A stretch of 62,327 bases of DNA, from positions 1 to 62,327 of the forward strand of contig NZ_QXFM01000102.1 of the NCBI RefSeq assembly GCF_003584015.1, written 5' to 3'. Source of the stretch: Aurantiacibacter xanthus (GTDB lineage: Bacteria; Pseudomonadota; Alphaproteobacteria; Sphingomonadales; Sphingomonadaceae). Each line of letters starts with the position of its first letter. The first letter of the stretch is position 1. Position numbers and translations under genes: made by a program. The notes below the pieces were generated by a model. It made no database searches, was not told the DNA's origin, and worked only from the letters and a program-made list of their open reading frames with translations. Below are positions 53,956 through 61,973 of this stretch, piece after piece.

Positions 53956-54459
53956 TTATGCGCTGGCGGTTTCCTCCTGCTGCTGTTCCTGCGCCTGTTC
54001 GGCGCGGCGGCCGCGACGGCTCGACGGCTCGACCGGGGGCAAGCCAAGGTCACCAGCCGGGGCGGTGCTTTCGCCAAGGCCATCGCCTTCATCGGCGGGG
54101 CCATCGGCTGCGTCACCGATCGGGGCCAGATCGTTGCGCGCGCGGCGCGGGCGGCTCCACGCCACATTGTAGCTGCCGTCATCCTCGCGGAAGCAAGCGA
54201 TATAGAGAGGCTTGCTCATCGACGGGTCGTCAATCGAACCCTGCAAGAAAGCCTCGCCGGTGTCCTTCATGGACTGCTCGAACAGGAACCCGACGCGAAC
54301 CCAGGTGCGGGCGGGCGTGAGGCCGAGGATTTCAAAGCGGGGGCTGTTCTCCTTGCGCGCTTCCCAAGGGCGCAGGCAGATGGTCATGGCGACCGAGACG
54401 GTGGCGATCTTGCCGACGAAAAAGCCGTTGGCGTTCAGCTTGAGATTACCGAGGTTCAT
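53956..54459 (-). CDS. DUF736 family protein
   Basis: 167 aa. The N-terminus MNLGNLKLNANGFFVGKIAT and FEILGLTPARTWVRVGFLFE fit DUF736 proteins, common on alphaproteobacterial plasmids and ICEs. An Ala/Glu/Gln-rich low-complexity tail makes up the last 60 residues. Function unknown; such genes often lie near replication or transfer loci. It is the first gene of the minus-strand operon and has the ACGAAATGGAGTT leader. A TATAAG lies about 80 nt upstream as a possible -10 box. Confidence 0.75.
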   Translation of the reverse strand: MNLGNLKLNANGFFVGKIATVSVAMTICLRPWEARKENSPRFEILGLTPARTWVRVGFLFEQSMKDTGEAFLQGSIDDPSMSKPLYIACFREDDGSYNVAWSRPRRARNDLAPIGDAADGPADEGDGLGESTAPAGDLGLPPVEPSSRRGRRAEQAQEQQQEETASA

Positions 54460-55431
54460 AGTCTTAACTCCATTTCGTTCCGGCGTTCCCGCGCCGGGTG
54501 GTTGAGCCTTCCGGGGACCGTCCCCGTCCGGTGATTCCCTTATATCAAAGACCTCAAACTACGCATAACACATTGTTTTCTTGACAGATTTCATCGTGCC
54601 TGGTGAACCTGAGCCTGCAACGGCCGCGCAGCGGCCCACGAAAAAATTGTTGCCCGTCAGGGCAACTCCATCCTGATCTGCCGAGCACAAGCGGGGGCTT
54701 CGTCGTTCATCGCACCCGGAGCCACCTTCGCCTGTGGCCCAAGGCGCAGGCACCTCCGCCGGGGTCAACAGAAATGACGGAGGCTCCGCCGCGCAGCGGT
54801 GGAAACCGTAGGGCCGCTTGCGGCCCGGTATTTCTGTTGAGGCGGCTTCCAGACAAACAAAAATATCGGCCGCTTGCGGCCGATTCCCCTTTGCCGCCGA
54901 CCCCGGTGGGGGGGTCTGCAACGCCGGGACACTGGCGGGGGTGGCGCAGGGTGCGATGAACGACCTGGTGCGAGGCAGATACCGGGCGGTTCGTCCTCGA
55001 ACCGTCCGGTCTGGCAAATGAGGCTGGCCCGCCAGGGACGTCTTGTCAGGCGGCGAAGCCGGCCACGTCAGGGATCGTGACCCCGCAAGGGGCGGAAACT
55101 CGGCCGAAGGACGAGGTTCCGTGGAGCTTGGTGAGCGCGGCCGCGCAGCGGCCGTGGGAGCCTAGCGCAATAGAGCCCGGCCCGATCGCAGATCGGGTGA
55201 CGCCCCCTCCCCTCCTTCTCTTTCTTTTCTATCTCCGTCCAACCCAGAAGCTGCCCCGAACGATTCCGCACCTTCACCCACATCAAGTGCCAGTTCGCGA
55301 TCAGCGAGAACGAGGCCGATATGAGCTGGTCCGACGATGAGGGAAATGATGTCGATTACGTCGATCTGCTCGGCATAGGAATCGAAGCTATGCGCGGTGC
55401 CCGGACGCTGCCCGGCATCAGGCGTGAATTA
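54460..55431. repeat. Gene-free region with dispersed GGCCGC/GCGGCC hairpins
   Basis: About 970 bp without a supported gene. The near-identical hairpins GGCCGCGCAGCGGCC (54622-54636, 55139-55153) and GGCCGCTTGCGGCC (within 54811-54826 and 54867-54882) recur, with a partial copy at 54788. A 37-nt pyrimidine tract lies at 55200-55236. Many other short palindromes and tandem GC elements are present. It may be a structural, replication or partition region; nothing proves which. Confidence 0.5.
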
Positions 55432-56637
55432 TTAGGCGGTGATCAACGGTTGGAGATGGTGGCGCACGAAGGCGCTGGTAATCCCAACTTCGCCGGCGGC
55501 GACGCGGGCAAGCTGCTCGTCGAAGCTGAGCGACCTGTGGGCATTTTCGGCGCGCTCGGCCCTTCGGGCCTCGCGCCGGGTCTCCCGCCACTGGTCCTTG
55601 GCCTCTGCAAAGCCCATTGTCTGGAGTAGACAGCGGAAGGCAAATATCTCTTTGGGGTTTGCCGGGGGCCAGAAGGGGTCAGGAGCGGCGTGCGACCGAA
55701 CTCGTCCGGGAAAATTGGGCGAGGGAAGCGCCTGCCCCACGCGGGAGAGTTCAGCGGCGAGTTCGTCGCGGATGCGATAGGCAGTGGAGCCCCCGATCGC
55801 GAGATCAAGGGCGGCACGCCGAACGGGTATGCGGTCGAGCAACATCGCGCGCAGCAATCGCCGCTGTTCATCGGTGACGAACCGTGCGCTTTCCGCGTGA
55901 ATATGCCGAACGCCAGCCGCGTCACATCCGGGCAGGGACTGGCCTTTGCGGCGCAGGCGTCGCACGAGGCGCTCACGGATCCGGATACAGCTGGTTTTGG
56001 AAACGCCGCTCCGCTGGGAGACCTTGGTGGTCCCGAACCCCTCCATGAACAGCGCTTCGACCGCCTTGCGCTGCGCTGAAGTCAATTTGACGCCCGAATA
56101 GGCGTCGCCGCCGCCGGGCGGCGGGAGTGGAGCTTTGCCGCGGGCCAGCAGCTCGCGGCTGTAGCGCCGCCGCTGCTCGGAGACGCATGCGGCCGAAACG
56201 CCAAGGCGCAGTTGGATATCGATCCCTTTCAGGCCTTTCTTGAGCGCGTAGCGCAACCGATCGATGCCGGCGGGCGTAAGGCGGCCGCGCGCGTCTCGCT
56301 CGGCGGGGCGATAGCCGCGTCGCACACAAAGGGCGATCGTTACGGCGTTGCAGGCACTCGCTTCGCATATCCCGAAGCGCCTCCCGATTGCGGCGAAAGA
56401 AAGCTTGTCGACTTCGCGCAGCCGGATCGCCTCGTCGAGCGCGGCACCCTGTAGCCGGGCGGTGGGCGCAGGACTGCGGTGGGTGGTCTCCAGCCCCAGC
56501 TTGTGCGCCATCACGTGGATCGCGTGGCAACTGCGCCCAGGCAGCCGGGCGGCGACATCGCTCCCTTCGGTCAGATAGTGGGCCCGCAACAGGGCGAGTT
56601 CGCGCGCTGACCAGCGCGCGGCTTTGCGAACGGTCAT
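55432..56637 (-). CDS. Multi-HTH DNA-binding protein of unknown role
   Basis: 401 aa from ATG 56637. The N-terminus WSARELALLRAHYLTEGSD and the nearby MAHKLGL look like a Myb/SANT or GcrA-like HTH. At least three more HTH-like segments follow: KLSFAAIGRRFGICEASACN, DIQLRLGVSAACVSEQRRR and TKVSQRSGVSKTSCIRIRER. The C-terminal part is Arg-rich and charged. No catalytic motif of a transposase or recombinase was found. It may organise DNA in the adjacent repeat-rich region. Confidence 0.6.
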   Translation of the reverse strand: MTVRKAARWSARELALLRAHYLTEGSDVAARLPGRSCHAIHVMAHKLGLETTHRSPAPTARLQGAALDEAIRLREVDKLSFAAIGRRFGICEASACNAVTIALCVRRGYRPAERDARGRLTPAGIDRLRYALKKGLKGIDIQLRLGVSAACVSEQRRRYSRELLARGKAPLPPPGGGDAYSGVKLTSAQRKAVEALFMEGFGTTKVSQRSGVSKTSCIRIRERLVRRLRRKGQSLPGCDAAGVRHIHAESARFVTDEQRRLLRAMLLDRIPVRRAALDLAIGGSTAYRIRDELAAELSRVGQALPSPNFPGRVRSHAAPDPFWPPANPKEIFAFRCLLQTMGFAEAKDQWRETRREARRAERAENAHRSLSFDEQLARVAAGEVGITSAFVRHHLQPLITA

Positions 56638-56976
56638 GGATGGATCTCCGGGAAGGGCGCGATTTCCGGTAAGATGAGAGACGAGGAAGCCGGATTTCGC
56701 GTGCGTGTTTTCGTGTGCGCCGGGCCGTAATTTTGCGGCCGCCGGTCCCTTCGGGACCGGCGGGATCGCATCGAACCGCCCGGACGGGACGATCACGGGT
56801 GCGATTGCGGAATGGCGGGCTGAATCAGCGTATGGTTGCGCGCTCGATCGTCGCGCGACCGTCACGCCGATCCGGGGGTCTCTCGGTTACCGAAATGACC
56901 CGATGGGTTGAGGGTAATTCAATATGTCACGCGGAGCACCGGTGCGGTAAGCGCCACGTTTGCCACTGCGCCGCGG
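56638..56976. other. Intergenic region with an 11-bp hairpin
   Basis: About 340 bp without a supported gene. CCGCCGGTCCC (56739-56749) and GGGACCGGCGG (56753-56763) form a perfect 11-bp hairpin with a TTC loop, a terminator or structural element between two minus-strand units. No other clear signal. Confidence 0.45.
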
Positions 56977-57306
56977 TCAGGCACTGTCGGCACCCTCTTG
57001 TGTGATCATCTGGGGTCGCCAGAGCGCGATGAGGGCTTTCATCGCGTCTTCGAGTTCGAAGGCGTCAGCGTAGATCGCACCGGGGTGGCTACCGAGGAAG
57101 GCAAAGACGGTGGCCATGTCGGCGGCAACGGCACGGTCGAGAGAGAAGAGGTCGGCGATGTCGAAGCCACCGAAATCCGTCGCATTCCACCATGCCATGA
57201 GAAAATCCGCGACCCGGCGTGCCTGGCCCGTGTCGCTTTGTGCGAGGTCGAACAATCGCGCCACCGCCTGTCGGACTTCGGGATGGATCATGGGTGCGAC
57301 GTTCAT
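56977..57306 (-). CDS. Hypothetical protein, DUF7673-like
   Basis: 109 aa, helical: MIHPEVRQAVARLFDLAQSD, RVADFLMAWWNATDFGGFD, then LFSLDRAVAADMATVFAFLG. The pattern fits small DUF7673-type plasmid proteins, recalled from memory. Its ATG overlaps the stop of the upstream gene. Last of a run of coupled minus-strand genes from 58470. Function unknown. Confidence 0.6.
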   Translation of the reverse strand: MNVAPMIHPEVRQAVARLFDLAQSDTGQARRVADFLMAWWNATDFGGFDIADLFSLDRAVAADMATVFAFLGSHPGAIYADAFELEDAMKALIALWRPQMITQEGADSA

Positions 57307-57635
57307 GGATCGGGATGGTCAGCGATGTCGCCGGGCGAGTCAACCGAGGGCGTGATCCTCGAGGCAGGACTGCAGAACGGCGACGGCGGCGGAGCGGGCC
57401 ATGCTACATTCGAGATGGGCGCGGAAGACGAGCGCGTGGTGCCCATGCCGGAATCGCCGGTGAGGTCGTGGGGCTTCCAGATCCCTGAGCGCAGCTGTTG
57501 CTTCATGCCTTCAATGGTTCGATGGATACCTGCCTGACGGAACGGACCGGCTGCTCGCATTCGGGAACGAAGTTGCTGGATGCGAACGGTCAGCCAATCG
57601 CGCTGTTCCTGCGTCAACTGGTGCTGATGGTTCAT
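57303..57635 (-). CDS. Hypothetical 110-aa protein
   Basis: The first 60 residues are helical and charged (MNHQHQLTQEQRDWLTVRIQ, RTIEGMKQQLRSGIW), then a Pro/Ser-rich tail follows. Its start overlaps the stop of the previous gene and its stop overlaps the next start. No family recognised. Coupling supports a real gene; the low-complexity tail is less certain. Confidence 0.5.
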   Translation of the reverse strand: MNHQHQLTQEQRDWLTVRIQQLRSRMRAAGPFRQAGIHRTIEGMKQQLRSGIWKPHDLTGDSGMGTTRSSSAPISNVAWPAPPPSPFCSPASRITPSVDSPGDIADHPDP

Positions 57636-57940
57636 GGCGTGGACCTGGATGGCATAGCTCGAAGGGTGCCGAGCTCGGCTCGGAGCCCGGCGTTCTCCTC
57701 GCCCAGCATGGTGATCGCTTCGGCGGGGGTCCCGAGAATTCCCACGGTGTCGCGCGCGAGGCATGCGGCATCCAGTGTCGCTGCGAGTGCGCCGCGTTCA
57801 CTTTCGAGCATGTTCAAAAGAGCCGCCGCGCGTCGGAGCAGATTCGAGGTATAGCTAGCAGCCGCCAGTTTTTCGAACTGGGTCGCTTTGGCCGACATGC
57901 AGAGCAGCAGCTCGTCGAGGCACATGTTTTCGAAGGTCAT
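57632..57940 (-). CDS. Hypothetical 102-aa helical protein
   Basis: From ATG 57940, which overlaps the nucleotidase stop. MTFENMCLDELLLCMSAKA, ATLDAACLARDTVG and EENAGLRAELGTLRAM suggest alpha-helical coiled-coil content. No family recognised. Part of the coupled run 58470-56977. Confidence 0.55.
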   Translation of the reverse strand: MTFENMCLDELLLCMSAKATQFEKLAAASYTSNLLRRAAALLNMLESERGALAATLDAACLARDTVGILGTPAEAITMLGEENAGLRAELGTLRAMPSRSTP

Positions 57941-58470
57941 GCGACCAGCTCGGGATAGTGTGCCCACAATGTCGCCAGCGACGATTCCGCGTCATAGTGG
58001 CTGATGAATACGCCGCCCTTCTCGATCCAGCGGTGACGATATTGCGGCCAGTCGTCGATCAGCACATCGCCAGGCATAGCGTGATCCCGCTTGTCCGCAC
58101 TGCGGCAGGTGATGATGGGAACGCCGGGAAAATAGGCCTGTGCCCATGCGATCTTCTGCGCTTCGGCCCAGTTGCCGCGGGGGCATCCGGTCAGGATGGT
58201 CGGATTGAGATGCGAGACAGCGTCGAACAGGGTTCGCGCGTCGTGCATCAGTGGCAGATCCCGATAGAAGTTGCCCTTGGCTTCGAGCATCTTCCAGAAG
58301 CGTCTGGAGCCCAGTTCGGCCTCCACTTCGCGCGGATGCATACCGAAATAGGAGCGGGCGTAAGTGTCGAAATCAGCGAGGACGCCATCGCAATCGAGGA
58401 AAATATGCGGGATGCGGACGATTGTGGGTGCCGATCTGATGGCGTTCTGGGCGGCGAAGGGTTCGGCCAT
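57937..58470 (-). CDS. HAD-like 5'-nucleotidase/deoxyribonucleotidase
   Basis: 177 aa from ATG 58470 with AAAGGA upstream; a much longer frame to 59127 is a shadow. HAD motifs: FLDCDGVLADFDTYARSYFG (nucleophile Asp and acid Asp), motif II LTGCPRGNW and motif IV VLIDDWPQ, as in 5'(3')-deoxyribonucleotidases. It may remove phosphate from nucleotides or from a modified nucleotide. First of four overlapping genes ending at 56977. Confidence 0.85.
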   Translation of the reverse strand: MAEPFAAQNAIRSAPTIVRIPHIFLDCDGVLADFDTYARSYFGMHPREVEAELGSRRFWKMLEAKGNFYRDLPLMHDARTLFDAVSHLNPTILTGCPRGNWAEAQKIAWAQAYFPGVPIITCRSADKRDHAMPGDVLIDDWPQYRHRWIEKGGVFISHYDAESSLATLWAHYPELVA

Positions 58471-58543
58471 GGTGTTCCTTTCGAGCTGGCGGTGATGATG
58501 TGATCGTCCGGGGTCGGCCAGTGAGGCCGACGCACGCAAGCGA

Positions 58544-58723
58544 TCATTTCCTCGATGTGGCGAGAGATCGGCGGATGCGCTGGAGGACAAGCATTCGGTG
58601 GTCGTAGAAGTCGTCGCTCGGCGTGCGCATTCGGCCAAGCTTGCGGTCGTAACCGGGTGGATCATCCCATTCCGGTGGACGCGGGGCCGCTGTCGCGCGG
58701 GCGCCTGGTTGATCGCACGACAT
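58544..58723 (-). CDS. Small hypothetical protein
   Basis: 59 aa from ATG 58723, starting one nt after the stop of the gene at 58725. Basic and Pro-rich (MSCDQPGARATAAPRPPEWD, then YDHRMLVLQRIRR). No TM segment or family recognised. The tight spacing supports translation with its neighbour. Confidence 0.45.
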   Translation of the reverse strand: MSCDQPGARATAAPRPPEWDDPPGYDRKLGRMRTPSDDFYDHRMLVLQRIRRSLATSRK

Positions 58724-58724
58724 G

Positions 58725-59072
58725 TTATTCGGCCTTCCCGAACAAATCCGGCTGGCGCCGTCGACCGGATTGCGTATTTCGACGGAGCACGCGGGCGATA
58801 TGACCGGAATAAACGCCCACCGCGGCCCAGTAGGCCGCCATAGGCGGTTTGTGCGCGTCCCAGCTGGCCCTTGCCCGCAATCGGGCATCGCACTGAAGAT
58901 CGAGCAACAGGTCGCGCAAGCACGCTTGTACGTCGGGATCGAGGGCCCGGAGCTGGTGCATCGCGGGGAGCAGAAGGATGGGGTTGGCGCGCTCGGCACG
59001 CGTCGGCGGGCGCGGGCGTTCCGGGTTCAGGGTGACCTGCGAGGCAGGCTCGCTCGGAGCGGTGGGGGTCAT
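58725..59072 (-). CDS. Hypothetical 115-aa protein
   Basis: A Pro/Arg-rich N-terminus is followed by a helical core (LLLPAMHQLRALDPDVQACL, LLLDLQCDARLRARASWD, AYWAAVGVYSGHIARVLRR). No catalytic motif or TM segment. No family recognised. Next to the 59-aa gene with a near-zero gap. Confidence 0.5.
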   Translation of the reverse strand: MTPTAPSEPASQVTLNPERPRPPTRAERANPILLLPAMHQLRALDPDVQACLRDLLLDLQCDARLRARASWDAHKPPMAAYWAAVGVYSGHIARVLRRNTQSGRRRQPDLFGKAE

Positions 59073-59165
59073 CGCGGTTTCCTTCGCAGCCGCATGATCG
59101 CAGCTCGCAGCCCCGTCTCCCCCTCACCTGTCAGCGGGCGCGAACGCGCCCTGTGATCAGGGGTC

Positions 59166-59471
59166 TTAGCGAATCCAGGGCGAGCGCGGACGGTGACCTT
59201 CCCGAAGCCGGTCGGCGCGAAGGGTTGCTGCCAGGTCGCCATCGACATCCGCAAAGTGCGTGATCGCATCGATGACAGTCTCCGGCTCTGCGATCTCACC
59301 GTAAGAGGTCCCGATCCAGAGAATCTCGCGATGCTCGTCGTCGACATTGTCGTTGTCTCTATGGACTGCGGCGAAATAGGTGTTGAGGGGGGCGTCCCAG
59401 CCAATGCCAATAGTCAGCGGCCCATGCGTGCGGACGGCATCTGCATGCGCTTTGGGTTCGTATCGGCTCAT
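59166..59471 (-). CDS. Hypothetical 101-aa protein
   Basis: Mixed alpha/beta soluble protein: GPLTIGIGWDAPLNTYFAAV, DNDNVDDEHREILWIG, TVIDAITHFADVDGDLAATL. The start overlaps the stop of the previous minus-strand gene as ATG/TGA. No family recognised; the acidic composition and coupling support a real gene. Confidence 0.55.
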   Translation of the reverse strand: MSRYEPKAHADAVRTHGPLTIGIGWDAPLNTYFAAVHRDNDNVDDEHREILWIGTSYGEIAEPETVIDAITHFADVDGDLAATLRADRLREGHRPRSPWIR

Positions 59472-59944
59472 GTCAGGTTACTCCTATCGTTGGAAGGTGA
59501 AGTGCAATCGCGCTGCATGAGGGCGCGAAACTGGCGCGAGAGGTCGGCTTGCTGGGGGTATCGGGCTTCCCATTCGGCGCGAGGGATGAGGAATCCGATG
59601 TCGATGAGGCGTCGCCGCAGTTCATCGGTTACGACCTGCTTGGCCTGTTCGGGAATTGCGAGGGGAAATCCCTGGAACTGGCACAGCCACGAGCAGTCGT
59701 CGGGCTCCTGATGGCGGCAAAAATAATCGGCCTCAAACAAGAGGTCGGATCGGACGACTGAGTCCCCATTGACGGCAATGACGAACTGTCCGCCCGGCGG
59801 CGTTTTTATTTGTCGTTCTTCGAGCATGCGAGCGTGCCAGGTGCGCGCAGCGGCGAGCGCCACGCCATAGGCAGTCCCATAGACCCCGTGGAGGATCCAG
59901 CTGACGGGGTGGCCGGCTGCGCCGAAGTGAAAGGTAATCACCAT
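59468..59944 (-). CDS. Hypothetical 158-aa protein
   Basis: From ATG 59944: MVITFHFGAAGHPVSWILHG, an aromatic middle with FEADYFCRHQEPDDCSWLCQF and a charged helical end. Four Cys/His residues in the middle might bind metal, without a known motif. Upstream lies a 480-bp intergenic region that probably holds the promoter. No family recognised. Confidence 0.55.
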   Translation of the reverse strand: MVITFHFGAAGHPVSWILHGVYGTAYGVALAAARTWHARMLEERQIKTPPGGQFVIAVNGDSVVRSDLLFEADYFCRHQEPDDCSWLCQFQGFPLAIPEQAKQVVTDELRRRLIDIGFLIPRAEWEARYPQQADLSRQFRALMQRDCTSPSNDRSNLT

Positions 59945-60422
59945 GGTGGTGTCTCCTGCACCAGTGTTTCGGGACGGGATTCGGGGGCCGGTAGCCTGTC
60001 GTGCGGGGCGACGAGGCTGATGCGGCAAAGAGCCGGACGAGCGCTCTCAACGATGCACCTCCCCCTTAGCTCTTTTCCCGTCTCGCCGCCGGAGGCGACC
60101 GGAGGGTGCAATGTTCGATTGTATTCCGGGCGGCTTTGCCATAGTTTGAAACCGCTCGCGGAGACGCGGGTGAAGGCGTGGAAACCTTCCCAAAAGAAGC
60201 AAGCCGGCAGCTTCGGTTACCGGGCAGCGGACACGTATGTCCAAGGCCCAGGCCCAAAGGTGTTCGCGCCTGATTGCTTCTTTTCAGGTTTCCAATGTCC
60301 GGTTTCGGGCTGGCGACGTCCATAGTTGGACGGTCGCTACCGGCTGTTTGCGAGATGGTGCTGAGATAGAGGAAGTAGAACGCTGTGCATGTTTGGGCAT
60401 CCCAAAGGATCCGGTGGTGACC
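59945..60422. other. Intergenic region between divergent genes
   Basis: About 480 bp separating the minus-strand gene ending its start at 59944 from the plus-strand gene at 60423. An earlier in-frame start at 60237 for the latter is possible but has no ribosome site. Likely holds divergent promoters; no palindrome longer than 8 bp or other distinct element was seen. Confidence 0.35.
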
Positions 60423-60809
60423 ATGAGACAGGATCGCGAGGCTGCGCGGGAGTTGGTGCGCGAAGCGCTAGGGATGCCCGACATCGCGAGCGATGCAGCT
60501 GCGACCTATCATTTGAGATCGGTGCTGGCGCTGCTGGATACGGAACCGTGCAAGGACGAAAAAAGGGCCGATAATGCGTTGCCGGGCGATGCCATTGCTC
60601 ATGCGATTGGGGTGATGGCGGCGATCAGTGAACGTGCGGTCCGCGAGGAAAGCGCGCGCTGCGTCAAGGCGATTGCACTGGAAATGGAAACCCGTGGCCT
60701 GGATATCGCGCGCCATGACATGGGAGCGGCACTGCTGCTCGATCGCTGGGCTGCTATTATCCGGGACCGCGGGAGCGTGGCCGAGCCGGGGCCGCGACGC
60801 GACAATTGA
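60423..60809 (+). CDS. Hypothetical 128-aa helical protein
   Basis: From ATG 60423 (AAAGGA 12 nt upstream). All-helical and acidic: MRQDREAARELVREALGMPD, AATYHLRSVLALLDTE, and a C-terminal AHDMGAALLLDRW-like segment. No TM segment or family recognised. It is the only plus-strand gene in this part of the window. Confidence 0.55.
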   Translation: MRQDREAARELVREALGMPDIASDAAATYHLRSVLALLDTEPCKDEKRADNALPGDAIAHAIGVMAAISERAVREESARCVKAIALEMETRGLDIARHDMGAALLLDRWAAIIRDRGSVAEPGPRRDN

Positions 60810-60835
60810 GAAGCGGCCCCGGTGGTGTTCGAACC

Positions 60836-61327
60836 TCAGTCAGTGGTGTTGACAGGCGAGGCGGCGATAGCCGCCGCATCGGGCCATGTTTGGGCGAGCC
60901 GTTCGCGCCCTTCGCCTTTTTCGGCACCTGCGGCATCGAGGCCGGCGATGACGGCGGCAACAAGCTGCGTGAGGCTCTCGAAATGGCGTTCGACGGTGCT
61001 GGCGCGCGCGCCATAAGTGAATGGGGCGGGAAAACCGGCGTCCTCCCAGCGGGCGAGGCCCTGTTCAACGATGAGGGCATAATCGAGTGCGGTGTCGATC
61101 TCGGCGTCGTAGACGACGTAGACTTCGTAGTATGTCCCGAAGTCATGAGGTGACCCGATGATGCGCAGTTCAGCCCCTTCGGGTGGGCAGCCGTAGTGGG
61201 CGATAAGCGCGGCGCGATAGGCATGGCACTCGGCGCGGGCAACTTCGGCGAAGTCGGGGGTCGAGCCAAGCTGGGCGCAGGCTTCGTCGTAGGGCACGGG
61301 GCCGATGTTCATCTTCTGTGTGGCCAT
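60836..61327 (-). CDS. Hypothetical 163-aa protein
   Basis: Soluble acidic protein: MATQKMNIGPVPYDEACAQL, FGTYYEVYVVYDAEIDTALD, then RHFESLTQLVAAVIAGLDAA. It resembles other small plasmid accessory proteins of this cluster in composition only. Starts 3 nt after the stop of the PAPS-reductase-like gene, so co-transcription with it is likely, or was before the IS insertion. Confidence 0.55.
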   Translation of the reverse strand: MATQKMNIGPVPYDEACAQLGSTPDFAEVARAECHAYRAALIAHYGCPPEGAELRIIGSPHDFGTYYEVYVVYDAEIDTALDYALIVEQGLARWEDAGFPAPFTYGARASTVERHFESLTQLVAAVIAGLDAAGAEKGEGRERLAQTWPDAAAIAASPVNTTD

Positions 61328-61330
61328 TGG

Positions 61331-61973
61331 TCAGTCTCCATGTGTCGGGGGCGCTTCTTCGCAGCCCGACACTCCCCTCCCCCTCCACTCCTGACCGGAT
61401 CGGCGGGCGGAGAAATCGGGATTTGTCTTGTGCGCCCGCGCTTGTGAGGGTGGTGGGATCGGGAATGGCTGGCGCGGCTCAGCATCATATTGCCTTCGAT
61501 CCTCCTGCTTTTCGGGATGGGGGTCGGGAGCGCGAACCTCATGGGCGATGAACCCGTTGATCCAGCTGCGCATGGTCGGGCGCCTTTCGAGGGGAAGTGC
61601 GGCGGCACGGCTGAGAAATGCGGCGAGGTCTGCGTTCGCCTCGCCGGCGATCCAGTCGATTTCATGAGCGGGGAGCAGCCCTTCGTCGCGAATGAACCGG
61701 GTCATTGATCCAGGCCGCGCCTCACGGCCGCGCAAGCCCTTGGTGGTCGAGCGCCATAGTCCTTCGCAGGATTTCAGCCGCGGCTTCGCGCGGGCTTCCA
61801 TGAGGATGATGAGCCTCAGGCACCATGCGGGCAGAGCGCGAACCTCGTTGCACTGCATGCCCGTGCAAAAGAAGCACGAGCTTGCCGGCACCTCGAACCC
61901 GGCTTGTCGGATACGTTCGTTGCAGGCGTCGCGGCCCCAGCCCCATTCACGCAGCGGGTAGCGATAGGTGTAG
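61331..61973 (-). pseudogene. PAPS-reductase-like gene interrupted by IS6100
   Basis: The frame is open to the IS6100 end at 61974, so the N-terminus was cut off by the insertion. The remaining 213 codons include YTYRYPLREWGWGRDACNER, SCFFCTGMQCNEV and a basic C-terminal half, resembling the C-terminal part of phage/plasmid PAPS-reductase or adenine nucleotide alpha-hydrolase-like proteins. The nucleotide-binding PP-loop would be in the lost part. A GTG at 61891 could give a shortened product. Function not certain. Confidence 0.65.

Noticed and set aside
54559..55017. Minus-strand open frame of 152 aa in the hairpin region
   Set aside because: It runs through several palindromes and has low-complexity composition without a start signal.
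55321..55629. Plus-strand open frame with an acidic start (MSWSDDEGNDVDYVDLLGIG)
   Set aside because: It overlaps the end of the minus-strand multi-HTH gene, has no ribosome site, and its second half has the composition of an antisense frame. It might be the tail of a lost gene, but support is too weak.
59069..59410. Minus-strand frame of 113 aa overlapping the 101-aa gene
   Set aside because: It is in another frame of a better supported gene coupled to its neighbour, and is Ser/Arg-rich like a shadow.
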